A DNA stretch of 41,910 nt from Deltaproteobacteria bacterium (GCA_016930875.1 JAFGFW010000158.1:1-41910), one strand, 5' to 3'; positions 17,162-25,823 are shown, counted from the stretch's first letter. Numbers and translations are program-made. The notes: generated from the sequence alone by a model not told the origin.

Positions 17162-17274
17162 AGTCATCTCCAAAAAAAAGCTTAACAAACTCACTTTGCC
17201 ATGAACTATTCCGCTCCGCGGTCACCACTCACAAGGACGAGAAATCTCTTATTCTTTTCCGCACTATCGCCTCG

Positions 17275-18336
17275 CTAACCATAGGAAAGCAAGGGTGTAA
17301 CTCGCCTCTGTCTCCAACGATCAATAGGCGCTTCTATTGCATAATAAACGACCAACGAAGCGAAGAAGACAGCCAGCAGCAACAGGATAAACGGATATTC
17401 TTCTTCAAAATACTCTTCAAAGACTGCAATTATGAGGAAGTGGATGATATAGATTGGATAGGAAATGTTGCCGAGAAACCTGTCTAGCCTGCTGTCCTTT
17501 GTAAGATTGAATATGAGTGGCATGGATAAGAACATAGTGAAAGCAAGCAGTGCCAGCGAGAATTTCTCGTTTATTTCGTTGTAGAAAACAAGCACGGCCA
17601 GCAATGTTGTCCAACAAATCAACCCCAGTGAATATTTCCTTCTATACTCTTTGATCCGGGTGAAAAGAAAATAGCTGAAATAACCGATAAGAAAAAGACA
17701 CAATTCAGCGGGAAAGAATCTTCGCAAAAACAAATCATATTCCGGACCTTTTGAAACAATAAAAAGACGCAAGGCAAGGCTCAGGATGAAGATCGCCCCC
17801 ACCCAACGCATACTACGTCGCAAAATAAGGGGGGCTAACAGGTAAAAACATAATTCCAGAGAAAGAGACCACGCTTGCGGGACTAACATGTAGCTCCAGG
17901 CTTTTACTGAGGCCGTTCCATTTGGCGCCCAATAGAAGGAGTAATTCGTGGTGTCTATGCCAAGCAGAAACAGCATTTCCTGCCCCAGCACCGCTACGTT
18001 TGCCCACAAATACAATACGGCCATGAACACACCGTGTGTAAAGACTTTCTTAAACTTATCAATGTAAACAAATATGCCCACATCAAAAGCATAGAGAACT
18101 CCGAACGACAGAAATAACATGAACAAATACGTTGGAAATAGACGCAGCAACCTATTTGTATAAAAAACAAAAACGCTGCACGTCTTGTATTTCTGAGCAA
18201 GAATCAACGACATATAAAAGCCGGATATCATGAAAAAGGCCTGAACCGCAACCTGTCCGGGTATGATACTGATATCGAATGCATCCGCATGCGACATCAA
18301 AACGGCAAAGGCAAGAAATAAACGAATCGATCCCAT
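17275..18336 (-). CDS. Acyltransferase 3 family membrane protein
   Basis: A 353-residue protein with about ten membrane helices and the acyltransferase-3 (OafA-like) plan. The N terminus has MGSIRLFLAFAVLMSHADAF with the family histidine near residue 16, then PGQVAVQAFFMISGFYMSL. A later GNISYPIYIIHFLIIAVF segment is typical of the last helices. Such enzymes add acetyl or other acyl groups to surface sugars or peptides in the inner membrane. The acceptor cannot be told here; nearby GH130 and glycosyltransferase genes make a polysaccharide possible. GGTGGGG lies before the ATG. Confidence 0.85.
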   Translation of the reverse strand: MGSIRLFLAFAVLMSHADAFDISIIPGQVAVQAFFMISGFYMSLILAQKYKTCSVFVFYTNRLLRLFPTYLFMLFLSFGVLYAFDVGIFVYIDKFKKVFTHGVFMAVLYLWANVAVLGQEMLFLLGIDTTNYSFYWAPNGTASVKAWSYMLVPQAWSLSLELCFYLLAPLILRRSMRWVGAIFILSLALRLFIVSKGPEYDLFLRRFFPAELCLFLIGYFSYFLFTRIKEYRRKYSLGLICWTTLLAVLVFYNEINEKFSLALLAFTMFLSMPLIFNLTKDSRLDRFLGNISYPIYIIHFLIIAVFEEYFEEEYPFILLLLAVFFASLVVYYAIEAPIDRWRQRRVTPLLSYG

Positions 18337-18385
18337 TCACCCCACCAGCGGACGAGGAATGATGTTGACGGAAATCACCGGAGTT

Positions 18386-18607
18386 TCACCTCTCGTGGAA
18401 TTCATAGTCATCCCTTCGGCGCCTGCGTCTCTTGTTGTTTTTGCCCTTTCCACTGTTATTTATCTCAATCCCTCGCACCCTATTTTTTCGACACTGCGGG
18501 CAGCGTTTTGGTCTGTCGAAACCGCGAGCAATAAAACGCGCCTGTTCGGCAGCCGTGAAGCCAAATGCGTTTCCACATTGTATGCACGCCATGATCTTAT
18601 TTTTCAT
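18386..18607 (-). CDS. Zinc-ribbon protein with arginine-rich tail
   Basis: A 73-residue protein. It has CIQC near the start and CPQC about 30 residues later, forming one zinc ribbon with FGFTAAEQARFIARGFDRP between. The tail carries six arginines in a row (KRRRRRRDD) and ends in a charged segment. The form resembles the probable zinc-ribbon domain found in many small bacterial proteins; the basic tail suggests nucleic-acid binding. ATG 18607 is preceded by GGAAG at six bases and is preferred to the TTG at 18625. Function is unknown. Confidence 0.75.
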   Translation of the reverse strand: MKNKIMACIQCGNAFGFTAAEQARFIARGFDRPKRCPQCRKNRVRGIEINNSGKGKNNKRRRRRRDDYEFHER

Positions 18608-18629
18608 CCCGGTCTTCCTTAGCAAGCTT

Positions 18630-19103
18630 CTAAACCTCCTTCATGAAGATCATCTTGTGGTCACTTTTTCGATAGAAATCATGCAGCACACAAACCACAC
18701 GATAGCCGCATTTCTCATAAAAAGATCTTGCGGCTGCGTAGGCCGCGGTTGACGAGGTGTCCACGTAGATACGCCTTGCCTTTTTCCTGACGACAAACGC
18801 TTCCATGCATTCAAGAAGCCTCCCTCCAATCCCTTTTCTTGAAAATTTCTCGTCCACTACGATCCAATAAACGTCGTAACAATTATCCGTCATCGGAATA
18901 GGGCCAAAACAGGTGAACCCGACCAATGAGCCGGTGCGATCCACCGCGCAAAAGACATGATACTCCTCACGTTCCGGATGCCGCAAAGCTTCTCCCACGA
19001 CCTCCATAGCGATCTGAATCTCGTTCTTGTTGAAGGTGCCCCTCAGTTCAATAAGAAGGCGTATCTTGTCCTTATCCTGAGGCACGAGAGGTCTGATGAC
19101 CAT
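18630..19103 (-). CDS. GNAT family N-acetyltransferase
   Basis: A 157-residue protein of the GNAT fold. The acetyl-CoA loop is DEKFSRKGIGGRLLECMEAF (residues about 83-102), and the family end pattern AAARSFYEKCGYRVV is near 123-137. It transfers an acyl group from CoA to an amine. Its start overlaps the end of the upstream ATP-grasp gene by 32 bp, so it is the last enzyme of the aminomutase/ligase cluster. In archaea the pair aminomutase plus acetyltransferase makes N-acetyl-beta-lysine; here the acceptor may be a beta-lysine product, which is inference. Confidence 0.85.
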   Translation of the reverse strand: MVIRPLVPQDKDKIRLLIELRGTFNKNEIQIAMEVVGEALRHPEREEYHVFCAVDRTGSLVGFTCFGPIPMTDNCYDVYWIVVDEKFSRKGIGGRLLECMEAFVVRKKARRIYVDTSSTAAYAAARSFYEKCGYRVVCVLHDFYRKSDHKMIFMKEV

Positions 19104-20103
19104 CTTTTCCGGACCTTTGAAGTATGAAATGCACGATGCGGCTCACCATATCCGAATAGCTCATACCGGCTTTTTCGGCGGCCGCCGAAAATCCGGCGTC
19201 AGGACTGAGACATGGATTGCCATTAATTTCAAGGACATATATTCTTCCCTGGCCGTCGACCCTCATATCGATGCGTCCATAGTCTTTGAGCATAAAAAGA
19301 CGGAAGCAATCAAGCGCTGTCCTTTTTATGGCTATTAGGAGGGCTTGGGGAAGATCTTGTGGAAACTCTCTGGGTGTGTGATGGTACTCAAAAGACGTCT
19401 TATCCCATTTGGCCCGGTAGCCCACGATGGACCGGAGACTCTCGGGAAAGTCGGAAAAATCGATCTCTGCTACCGGCAGCACGCTCGGAGAGGGGTAACC
19501 GAGAAGGGAAGCATTGAACTCTCTGCCCTCAATATACTCTTCTACCAGAAGGGCCTCGAAGCGCTCTGATAACTCCGGGAGACGTTTTCTAAGCTGTGCC
19601 TCGTTCTCAAAAATCGATTCCTGATCAATGCCGATGCTGGCATCCTCGAATCTCGGTTTGGCCATAACAGGAAACGTCAGGCCCGTGGGATGAAATGGTT
19701 CCATTGCATTGTAAGTTGTGTAATTGGGCGTGGCAATCGCACTGGCGTGAAGGAGTCGCTTGGTGATGAACTTATCGGTTGTGAGCATGAGCGCCATGGA
19801 CGGGGAGCCCGAAAAGGGAATTTCAAGGACTTCAAAGACAGCGGCCGGATGCCCTGACAATCTTCCATCTTCATTCACCGTCTCACACAGGTTGAAAACC
19901 ATTTCCACCTTTTCTTCTTTCATTCTCTGGATGAAGCGACCCAGGTCCCTTGTAAAAAAGATACGTACCGATGAATGACCCAATTCCTCCAGGGCCTTCT
20001 CAACAGCCTCTACCTGGGCCATTACGTCCATGGAGGCTTCCGAAAAAGCCTGCCCCTGTGGAGCCGGTTCGTTATGGACAATGCCGATGACCCTCCCACC
20101 CAT
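19072..20103 (-). CDS. D-Ala-D-Ala ligase-like ATP-grasp enzyme (second copy)
   Basis: A 343-residue ATP-grasp protein. It has the pre-ATP-grasp domain (residues 1-100), the ATP-binding region FPVMAKPRFEDASIGIDQES, the EEYIEGREFNASLLG strand and the metal site RIYVLEINGNPCLSPDAGFS. It differs from true cell-wall Ddl enzymes in sequence around the substrate site and is paired with a second homologue. It would join a carboxyl group to an amine using ATP. It lies between the first ligase and the GNAT gene. The substrate is unknown; role in making a beta-amino-acid conjugate is inferred from the aminomutase upstream. Confidence 0.85.
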   Translation of the reverse strand: MGGRVIGIVHNEPAPQGQAFSEASMDVMAQVEAVEKALEELGHSSVRIFFTRDLGRFIQRMKEEKVEMVFNLCETVNEDGRLSGHPAAVFEVLEIPFSGSPSMALMLTTDKFITKRLLHASAIATPNYTTYNAMEPFHPTGLTFPVMAKPRFEDASIGIDQESIFENEAQLRKRLPELSERFEALLVEEYIEGREFNASLLGYPSPSVLPVAEIDFSDFPESLRSIVGYRAKWDKTSFEYHHTPREFPQDLPQALLIAIKRTALDCFRLFMLKDYGRIDMRVDGQGRIYVLEINGNPCLSPDAGFSAAAEKAGMSYSDMVSRIVHFILQRSGKDGHQTSRASG

Positions 20104-20112
20104 GACTATGAC

Positions 20113-21105
20113 CTATATGCCCCTGCTTGTTGACGGATACCGTTTGATGGCTGATGACATGATCGCCCCGATAAGGGACTTGTATGTTATGCCTGCCTGA
20201 CGGGCGAGGATGCAAAGGTCGGAGTGCTCAGGGTGGAGACCGGCCAGGGGGTTGACTTCCATAATGTTCGGTGTCCCATCTTCGTCTACACGTAGATCGA
20301 CTCGCCCCCCATCGCGGCAGCCAAGACCTCTCCAGACAGTCAAGGCCAATTCCTCAGCCTCTTCCGCGACGGTGTCTTTTGCAAGGTGATATTCAACCAG
20401 GTCTTCGCATCTTTTCTTGTTCCGATACGAGTGCGCGTAGGGTTCCGCATCTTTTTTAAGAATAACTTCCAGCGCTCCGATGGCCATTGCATCTTCTCCT
20501 GTGCCTATGATCCCGACCGTGAATTCCCGCCCAGGTAAAAAGATCTCCACAAGAGCAGCTTGATTGTACGTCTGCAAGAGTCTCTCACAGACGGAAAGGA
20601 GTTCGTCTCGAGTTGCAATCTTCGATGCGCCGTTGATTCCTTTTCCGGTCCCCTCGGCCACCGGTTTTGCAAAAAGGGGGAAGGGCAGAGCAACCCTCTC
20701 CAGATCGGACACCCTCTCTACGACAAAGAAATTTGGCGTGGGAAGACCCATGTCTCGAATAACGCGCTTGGACATCCCTTTGTGCAGCGTCAGCGAGAGC
20801 ACCAGAGGATCCGAAAAGGTGTACGGTACGTCGTATGCGTCCAAGATGGCAGGGACTTGTGCTTCCCGTCCAAACCCTCTAAGTCCCTCGGCAATATTGA
20901 AAACCATATCCCAGCGATCCCCAGCCAGCAGCCGTCTTGCCAAGTTTCTTATGTTACCTATGCGAGCTGTCTCAAACCCCAAATCCTCCAGTGTGTGCTC
21001 GATCGCCTCGATGGTATCTGCACCGTCAAATTCTGCAGTCTCCTCCTCCGTAAATCCTTCGGCGAGGTAATCGGTACGGAGATCATACGAAAGTCCTATC
21101 TTCAC
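20113..21105 (-). CDS. D-Ala-D-Ala ligase-like ATP-grasp enzyme (first copy)
   Basis: A 330-residue ATP-grasp protein with PLFAKPVAEGTGKGINGAS (ATP binding), VEIFLPGREFTVGIIG and the metal-binding end IMEVNPLAGLHPEHSDL. The start is GTG at 21105, overlapping the stop of the aminomutase-like gene by four bases (GTGA). This marks translational coupling and a shared pathway. It is homologous to the next gene but clearly divergent, so the two probably use different substrates or act in sequence. True Ddl function is unlikely because cell-wall ddl genes are normally found in the mur cluster and not in pairs. Confidence 0.85.
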   Translation of the reverse strand: MKIGLSYDLRTDYLAEGFTEEETAEFDGADTIEAIEHTLEDLGFETARIGNIRNLARRLLAGDRWDMVFNIAEGLRGFGREAQVPAILDAYDVPYTFSDPLVLSLTLHKGMSKRVIRDMGLPTPNFFVVERVSDLERVALPFPLFAKPVAEGTGKGINGASKIATRDELLSVCERLLQTYNQAALVEIFLPGREFTVGIIGTGEDAMAIGALEVILKKDAEPYAHSYRNKKRCEDLVEYHLAKDTVAEEAEELALTVWRGLGCRDGGRVDLRVDEDGTPNIMEVNPLAGLHPEHSDLCILARQAGITYKSLIGAIMSSAIKRYPSTSRGI

Positions 21106-22460
21106 ATGCCCTCCTTTTGTTGTACGGCATGTGCCTTGCCTGATCTTTCTGATACGAGATTCCCATCTGGGTCCGGGTAACGATAAAGGTGTCCCTCGTA
21201 GTTCCTAAGCAACAAATCACTGCCATCGCGTCCGATAACGTATTCGGGAAGTAATGGGATCTTGCCGCCCCCTCCGGGTGCGTCGATCACATAAGTCGGC
21301 ACCGCGTAGCCACTGGTGTGTCCCCGCAGGCCCTTGATAATCTCCATGCCCTTCTGAACGGGCGTTCGAAAGTGGGCTGACCCGGAGACAGGGTCGCATT
21401 GATAGAGGTAGTAAGGCCTCACACGCATTTGGAGAAGGCCATGAAACAGGCGCCTCATCGTTTCCGCGTTGTCATTGACGCCTGCTAGAAGCACGGTCTG
21501 GCTTCCCAGAGGGATGCCAGCGTTTGCCAAAGACTCACAGGCTCGGCGAACCTCAGGCGTCAACTCGTCTGGATGAGTAAAGTGAATGCTCATCCACAAA
21601 GGATGATATCGCCTCAACATACGAGTGAGAGTTCCCGTGATCCGCTGCGGCAAGACCACAGGGGCCTTTGTTCCAATACGGAGCAATTCAACGTGTCGGA
21701 TCCGTCGCAATCGAGATAAAAGCCACTCCAAATTCTCGTCCCTGAGGGTCAATGGATCGCCACCGGATAGAAGGACATCCCGCACAGCGGGCGTCGCTTC
21801 AATGTAGTCAATTGCCCTTTGCCATTGACGCAAGTTGAAGTGATGTGACCTGTGGGAACCCACCATCCGTGAACGGGTGCAATAACGGCAGTACGTCGAG
21901 CAGAAACCCGTTGCAAGGAAAAGGACCCGATCTGGATAACGGTGCACCAGCCAGGGCACCGGGCTGTCCCCCTCTTCTCCAAGAGGGTCGGTTGCTTCCC
22001 CCCGGGAGCGCTCGTATTCGGCCGTGACCGGGACAACGGTGCGACGGAGCGATTGTAACGAGTCTTCTTCATCGAGTAGGCTCGCAAAGTAAGGAGTAAT
22101 CGCCACTGGAGGTGAAGCAGAAGAACGAAGGATGGCATTACGCTCGTCTTCTGAAAGGCGGATGATGCGCTCCAGTTCAGGAAGGCGGGTGACGCGGTGG
22201 CGCAATTGCCAGTGCCAGTCGTTCCATTCGGCGTTGGTGGCTTGAGGAAAGAATCGTTTACGAAATCTCAGGGTCCGTGGGCCTGGTTGAAATCTTGAAA
22301 CCCCTTGACTTTTTCCGATGCATACAATTTTTCCTTTTTCTGAATGTGAACTGATGCTGTACTTCGATGGAACAACACCGGTTCGCTTGTCCACTTGTCC
22401 AAGAGTAGACAACGTACCAGGAGGTTCCCCCTCATCAGTAAAAAGGATGTCCTTATCCAT
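21102..22460 (-). CDS. KamA family radical-SAM aminomutase
   Basis: A 452-residue protein of the lysine 2,3-aminomutase family. The radical-SAM cluster motif is CSTYCRYC (Cys187, 191, 194). The PLP lysine is in DAPGGGGK (Lys400). Asp356 (YQCDPVSG) and Asp393 (VIDAPG) match the two aspartates that bind the lysine side chain in the known clostridial enzyme; glutamate 2,3-aminomutases replace them. So a lysine-like substrate is favoured. The N terminus (about 60 residues) is longer than usual, and the ribosome site before the ATG is weak, so the true start may be inside. It heads the ligase/ligase/GNAT set and would supply beta-lysine. Confidence 0.9.
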   Translation of the reverse strand: MDKDILFTDEGEPPGTLSTLGQVDKRTGVVPSKYSISSHSEKGKIVCIGKSQGVSRFQPGPRTLRFRKRFFPQATNAEWNDWHWQLRHRVTRLPELERIIRLSEDERNAILRSSASPPVAITPYFASLLDEEDSLQSLRRTVVPVTAEYERSRGEATDPLGEEGDSPVPWLVHRYPDRVLFLATGFCSTYCRYCTRSRMVGSHRSHHFNLRQWQRAIDYIEATPAVRDVLLSGGDPLTLRDENLEWLLSRLRRIRHVELLRIGTKAPVVLPQRITGTLTRMLRRYHPLWMSIHFTHPDELTPEVRRACESLANAGIPLGSQTVLLAGVNDNAETMRRLFHGLLQMRVRPYYLYQCDPVSGSAHFRTPVQKGMEIIKGLRGHTSGYAVPTYVIDAPGGGGKIPLLPEYVIGRDGSDLLLRNYEGHLYRYPDPDGNLVSERSGKAHAVQQKEGM

Positions 22461-22552
22461 TGTGGAAATTTATACCTTTCTCCTCGCGCTCTTTTTTCGC
22501 TCCCCGTGTACGGTCAGAAGGTTGCCATCTCCCTCATTGTCGTTTTGCTGTG

Positions 22553-22849
22553 TTACGCATAGTCTTCTTTGTATTCATCCTCTTCGTCTTCATCATTGTC
22601 CTTGATCGGTTCATAGCTCTCCACAGTGATGATCATATCACCATCTAATCGCTCTCTTACTGTGCCTGTAAACCGCAGTTTGTTATCGACGAAAGCCAAC
22701 AATTCCTTGCCCTTTTTATTGTGTTCGACAACATATTCCAGGTAATCGCGCGTTTTGATGGCGACACGAATGACGTTGCCGTTTTCGTCCCAGTCTTCCT
22801 CGACGACAATGCCAGTGATTGTACGTTGCCTACCCCTTTTCCTTTTCAT
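22553..22849 (-). CDS. Small OB-like protein without signal peptide (paralogue A)
   Basis: A 98-residue protein starting with a basic stretch (MKRKRGRQRTITG). The core shares WDENGNVIRVAI, EYVVEHNKKGKELLAFV and TGTVRER...ITVESYE with the proteins at 28147-28452 and 28495-28815. The tail is acidic (DNDEDEEDEYKEDYA). It lacks a signal peptide, so it acts in the cytoplasm, unlike two of its relatives. AGGAGG precedes the ATG. It lies between the ParB-like gene and the aminomutase gene. A small beta-barrel is likely; its ligand is unknown. Confidence 0.75.
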   Translation of the reverse strand: MKRKRGRQRTITGIVVEEDWDENGNVIRVAIKTRDYLEYVVEHNKKGKELLAFVDNKLRFTGTVRERLDGDMIITVESYEPIKDNDEDEEDEYKEDYA

Positions 22850-22995
22850 CTCGACCTCCTTCTTTGAACCTGCCGAACCTTATTCACTGTTACTGTCTCT
22901 TTTTTCTCAAAGACTTTGGTGATACTTTCGAAAGCGCAAACTACCATACGCGCGTTTTTCCCATATTTTTCACCTTTGCTGCTAGTCGACTATGT

Positions 22996-23613
22996 TTACT
23001 TTATTCTGTCTTTGATTGCACAGAATAACTCTCCCATGTCCCTCTGCACTCTTCTGCAGAGCTGCTTTTCTTTAACTGCTTGCCAATTTATTACATACTG
23101 TTTCCACCCGTAGTTCTTTATTGCTTTTGCATGTTCTCCGTAGAAAACCACAATATCTTTGTCTTCAATATATCCTTTGTCTTCATCTGCAATAATCATA
23201 TGAGGGATCTCTTCCAAATATGTTTTCCCGGAATTCATGTAAGCTAGCATTGAATGATGCCCGTCAAATAGTAGTAGTTGATTGTCTTTTGTCTTGACTA
23301 GCTTTACATTAGGGATTCCTTGAAAGAATATGTGTTTTCCGGATTTTATGGCGGCCGTCATCCTTCTTACTTGTGCCAAGTCTCTAATTGCGTCATCATT
23401 GTGGATGTTCAGGATGTCCCTTAAAGCGACTTTTTCCTCAACTTTCTTCAGCGCTAGCTTTTTTTGGAGTGTTGGAAGCATATTCTTCTCAAAAAAAGAA
23501 ACAGCGTCATAGACCGTATTCCCATTTTTGGAAACCTCAATTTCTGATATAAAGGTCCTTGGTTCATTTGGCGCTTTTTCGGGATAGCTTAGTTTTATTA
23601 TTCTAAATGCCAT
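22996..23613 (-). CDS. ParB-like domain protein
   Basis: A 205-residue protein. The segment IPNVKLVKTKDNQLLLFDGHHSMLAYM (residues about 100-126, in two halves) has the ParB/sulfiredoxin-type pattern, with DGHH at the place of the usual GxHR-like motif. A helical RDLAQVRRMTAAIKSGKH lies before it. No HTH for centromere binding is seen and no ParA gene is near, so it is not a segregation ParB. ParB-like folds include nucleotide-using enzymes and kinases. It sits downstream of GH130. Fold assignment is moderate; function unknown. Confidence 0.6.
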   Translation of the reverse strand: MAFRIIKLSYPEKAPNEPRTFISEIEVSKNGNTVYDAVSFFEKNMLPTLQKKLALKKVEEKVALRDILNIHNDDAIRDLAQVRRMTAAIKSGKHIFFQGIPNVKLVKTKDNQLLLFDGHHSMLAYMNSGKTYLEEIPHMIIADEDKGYIEDKDIVVFYGEHAKAIKNYGWKQYVINWQAVKEKQLCRRVQRDMGELFCAIKDRIK

Positions 23614-23628
23614 ATATTCTAAATAGAT

Positions 23629-24591
23629 CTATAGTGATTTCCCAGAGTAACTGTTGTGCTTTTTGAGCCAGGCCAGTAGCTCGGAAAGGCTGGCCGTGGC
23701 CATGGCTAGGCATTTGTCCGCCCCGCCATAGTAGAGCCGCACCGTGTCCCCATCGGCTATCCAGCCACACGGAAAAACGACCTTGTCAACATCTCCGAAA
23801 ACCTCGTATTTTTCTTCAGGCGCAAAGACCCACTGGTCAGACCGGGTCATAACTTGGCAGGGATTCTCCAAATCGAGAAGAGCCAATCCCAGCCGATAAA
23901 TGGCCCCGCTGGCTGTCACTTTGACGCCATGGTAGAGGATCAACCAGCCCTCGTCAGTCTTGAGCGGCGGCGGCGAGAGGCCGATCTTCTTGGCATCCCA
24001 CCAGGCGCCTTTTCTCGCTAGGATGAGCATACGATGGTCACCCCAGTGCTTCAGATCGGGTGAAAATGAGATCCAGATGTGAGCTCCAGTGGACGGAAAA
24101 GTGGAAACCGGGCGGTGGATCATTGCCCAGCGTTCCGTAAAGCGAACCGGAAAAAGGGCCGCGTCTTTGTCTTCCGGCGGCATAACAGGGCCAAGACGTT
24201 GGAAGCTCTCAAAGTCAACGGTCGTGGCCAAGGAGACCAGAGGCCCACCCTCCGAATAGGCCGTATAAGCTATGGCCCATCGTTCTTGGTCCTCGAGGTA
24301 GGTTATCCTGGGATCTTCTATTCCCCAGATCTCCTCAGGATAGGTTTCCGGGCTGGGCATCATGCTTGGCTGTTTATCGATGCGCCAGTTGCCGATCCCG
24401 TCTCCGCTCCGAGCCGCAGTGAGATGAGATATGCCCCGTCTGTCCTCAACCCGCATCAAAAGCAGAACCTCGTCACCCACCCTGGTTGCACCGGCGTTGA
24501 AGACAGAATTGGCCGGGTAAGGGATGTCTTTGACAGTAATGATAGGATTGCCCCCGTGACGTCGAAACAGCTCTTTGAAGTGCAGGTTTTT
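23629..24591 (-). CDS. Glycoside hydrolase family 130 (beta-mannoside phosphorylase type)
   Basis: A protein of 320 residues with the five-bladed propeller pattern of GH130. The key motif GIEDPRITYLE (with the catalytic Asp) is at residues about 88-98; LLMRVEDRRGISHL, HRPVS and ILYHGVKV follow the family order. GH130 enzymes are mannoside phosphorylases or hydrolases in the cytoplasm. The start ATG 24591 is chosen since it begins eight bases past the stop of the glycosyltransferase remnant and matches the family N terminus. It probably worked with that glycosyltransferase on a mannose-containing compound. Confidence 0.88.
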   Translation of the reverse strand, partial: KNLHFKELFRRHGGNPIITVKDIPYPANSVFNAGATRVGDEVLLLMRVEDRRGISHLTAARSGDGIGNWRIDKQPSMMPSPETYPEEIWGIEDPRITYLEDQERWAIAYTAYSEGGPLVSLATTVDFESFQRLGPVMPPEDKDAALFPVRFTERWAMIHRPVSTFPSTGAHIWISFSPDLKHWGDHRMLILARKGAWWDAKKIGLSPPPLKTDEGWLILYHGVKVTASGAIYRLGLALLDLENPCQVMTRSDQWVFAPEEKYEVFGDVDKVVFPCGWIADGDTVRLYYGGADKCLAMATASLSELLAWLKKHNSYSGKSL

Positions 24592-24598
24592 CATTTCT

Positions 24599-25042
24599 CT
24601 AGAACTCCGGATCCAGAACAACGGGCTGGCCGGTCCGCTTGGCTTCCCGGGCCAGTTCGTAGGCCCTGTTGTACAGCCCCGCTACTACTTCCCAGGAGAC
24701 GACCTCGTCCAGATAACATTTCAGATTCTCGCCGAGTTTCAGCCGAAGCTGTTCCTGGCAGGCCAGCCGGATCACCTTTTGTTTCAGCATATCCTTGGTG
24801 GTGAATAGTAGTCCTCCTTCGCTTTCCAAAGTCTGGGCGGTCAGCCCTTCCATGGGTGCGGTGGTGATATATGGCTTGTTCAGAGCGATGATTCCGGCCA
24901 ACGTGCCTGACTGTGTCTCATCGGTAGACGGCAGGACCATGAAGTCGCACACGGCCATCATCTTGTAATTTGGTACGCCGCACAAGCGATCCCACAGATT
25001 GATCCGCCGGAGGCGGAGAAAAGGGCCATTTCTGGATGAAAA
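24599..25042 (-). pseudogene. C-terminal remnant of a glycosyltransferase
   Basis: An open frame runs from TAG at 25043-25045 to TAG at 24599. It contains INLWDRLCGVPNYKMMAVC and DFMVLPSTDETQSGTLAGI, then the nucleotide-sugar end ESEGGLLFTTKDM. This is the second Rossmann half of a GT-B glycosyltransferase. The N-terminal half (about 250 residues) is missing. The first start codon in frame would be TTG 24985. Upstream lies about 100 bp of sequence without a gene, then the acidic repeat gene, so a rearrangement has removed the front of this gene. Its intact partner gene is GH130. Confidence 0.7.
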
Positions 25043-25146
25043 CTAGTTACACTCTTGTGTCTATCACCTTTTGCGCCTACTGGTTTGAGGGCTACCTCGC
25101 TTGCCTGTATTCTTAACGCTCCGCCTCAACCTGTGCGTTTCACATT

Positions 25147-25710
25147 TTAGCCTTGGTCAACAGTCGCCAACTCGTCTTCCTTAAATGGTTCCTCTGTGGA
25201 AGGTTCGTCTTCTGGATCTGATGGAGTTCTCTCGAACTCATCTTGCTTCTCTTCACTTTCGTGTTGGGACTCATCTTTGTAGTCGTCGCCACTTCCCCCA
25301 GATGGTTCCTCTGAGGAGGATTCGTCTTCTGGATCTGGTGGGGTGTTCTCGTTCTGCTCGTCACTCTTTTCACTTTCGTCTTGGTACTCATCTTTGTAGT
25401 AGTCGCCATTTCCCCCAGATGGTTCCTCTGTGGAAGGTTCGTCTTCTGGATCTGGTGGGGTGTTCTCGTACTCCTCGTTCCTCTCCTCAGGTTCCTCTTT
25501 GTATTCCTCTTCATACTCGTTCTTCATATCCCCCTCCTTGTCGCTCCATCCACCTGAGTCCCCGTAGTCACCATCGGCTCCCCTTTCGTAGTATGACTCG
25601 GCCGTTTCCGTAATGGATACTTCGGACGCCAATACATTCGCCGAAAAGACAAACAAAGCCGATACCAGAGCACAAAGACCTGCCAAAAAAAATCTCTTGT
25701 TTTTTTTCAT
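25147..25710 (-). CDS. Secreted acidic repeat protein
   Basis: A 187-residue protein with a signal peptide (MKKNKRFFLAGLCALVSALF, cleaved near ANVLA-SE). The mature part is highly acidic and unstructured. It has two full 39-residue repeats (about 83-121 and 122-160; each starts TPPDPEDE and holds EEPSGG) and a partial third. The signal peptide and first residues (EVSITETA) resemble those of the small OB-like protein at 28495 (MKRNKRSLISGLCALV, then QVTITGTV), so it may descend from that family with its barrel replaced. Start ATG 25710 has AAAGG upstream; an earlier reading frame start would overlap promoter P3. Cation or water binding at the surface is a guess. Confidence 0.8.
   Translation of the reverse strand: MKKNKRFFLAGLCALVSALFVFSANVLASEVSITETAESYYERGADGDYGDSGGWSDKEGDMKNEYEEEYKEEPEERNEEYENTPPDPEDEPSTEEPSGGNGDYYKDEYQDESEKSDEQNENTPPDPEDESSSEEPSGGSGDDYKDESQHESEEKQDEFERTPSDPEDEPSTEEPFKEDELATVDQG
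25150..25464. repeat. 117-bp tandem repeats in the acidic protein gene
   Basis: Units at about 25348-25464 and 25231-25347, with a partial third at 25150-25230. Each full unit encodes 39 residues. The high similarity allows gain or loss of units by slippage. Confidence 0.85.
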
Positions 25711-25802
25711 GTCAATACCTTTCTGAGCAATCTTGTGGTTGGTGTCCAGGATCTTCCCGTTAAGACGCCCCCGCACCTGTGCCATAGAATTTCCCTTAAT
25801 GG

Positions 25803-25817
25803 GCAACAGTCGTGCCA
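25803..25817 (-). promoter_or_regulatory. Sigma-54 promoter P3 (acidic protein)
   Basis: The minus strand reads TGGCACGACTGTTGC, a perfect -24/-12 pair. Predicted start near 25791, giving an 81-nt leader. Confidence 0.92.
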
Positions 25818-25823
25818 CATTCT

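Noticed and set aside
20560-21180. Plus-strand frames of up to 206 codons opposite the ATP-grasp and aminomutase genes
   Set aside because: Antisense shadows of conserved enzymes.
25150-25464. Tandem repeats as a CRISPR array
   Set aside because: 117-bp coding repeats in frame, with no spacers.
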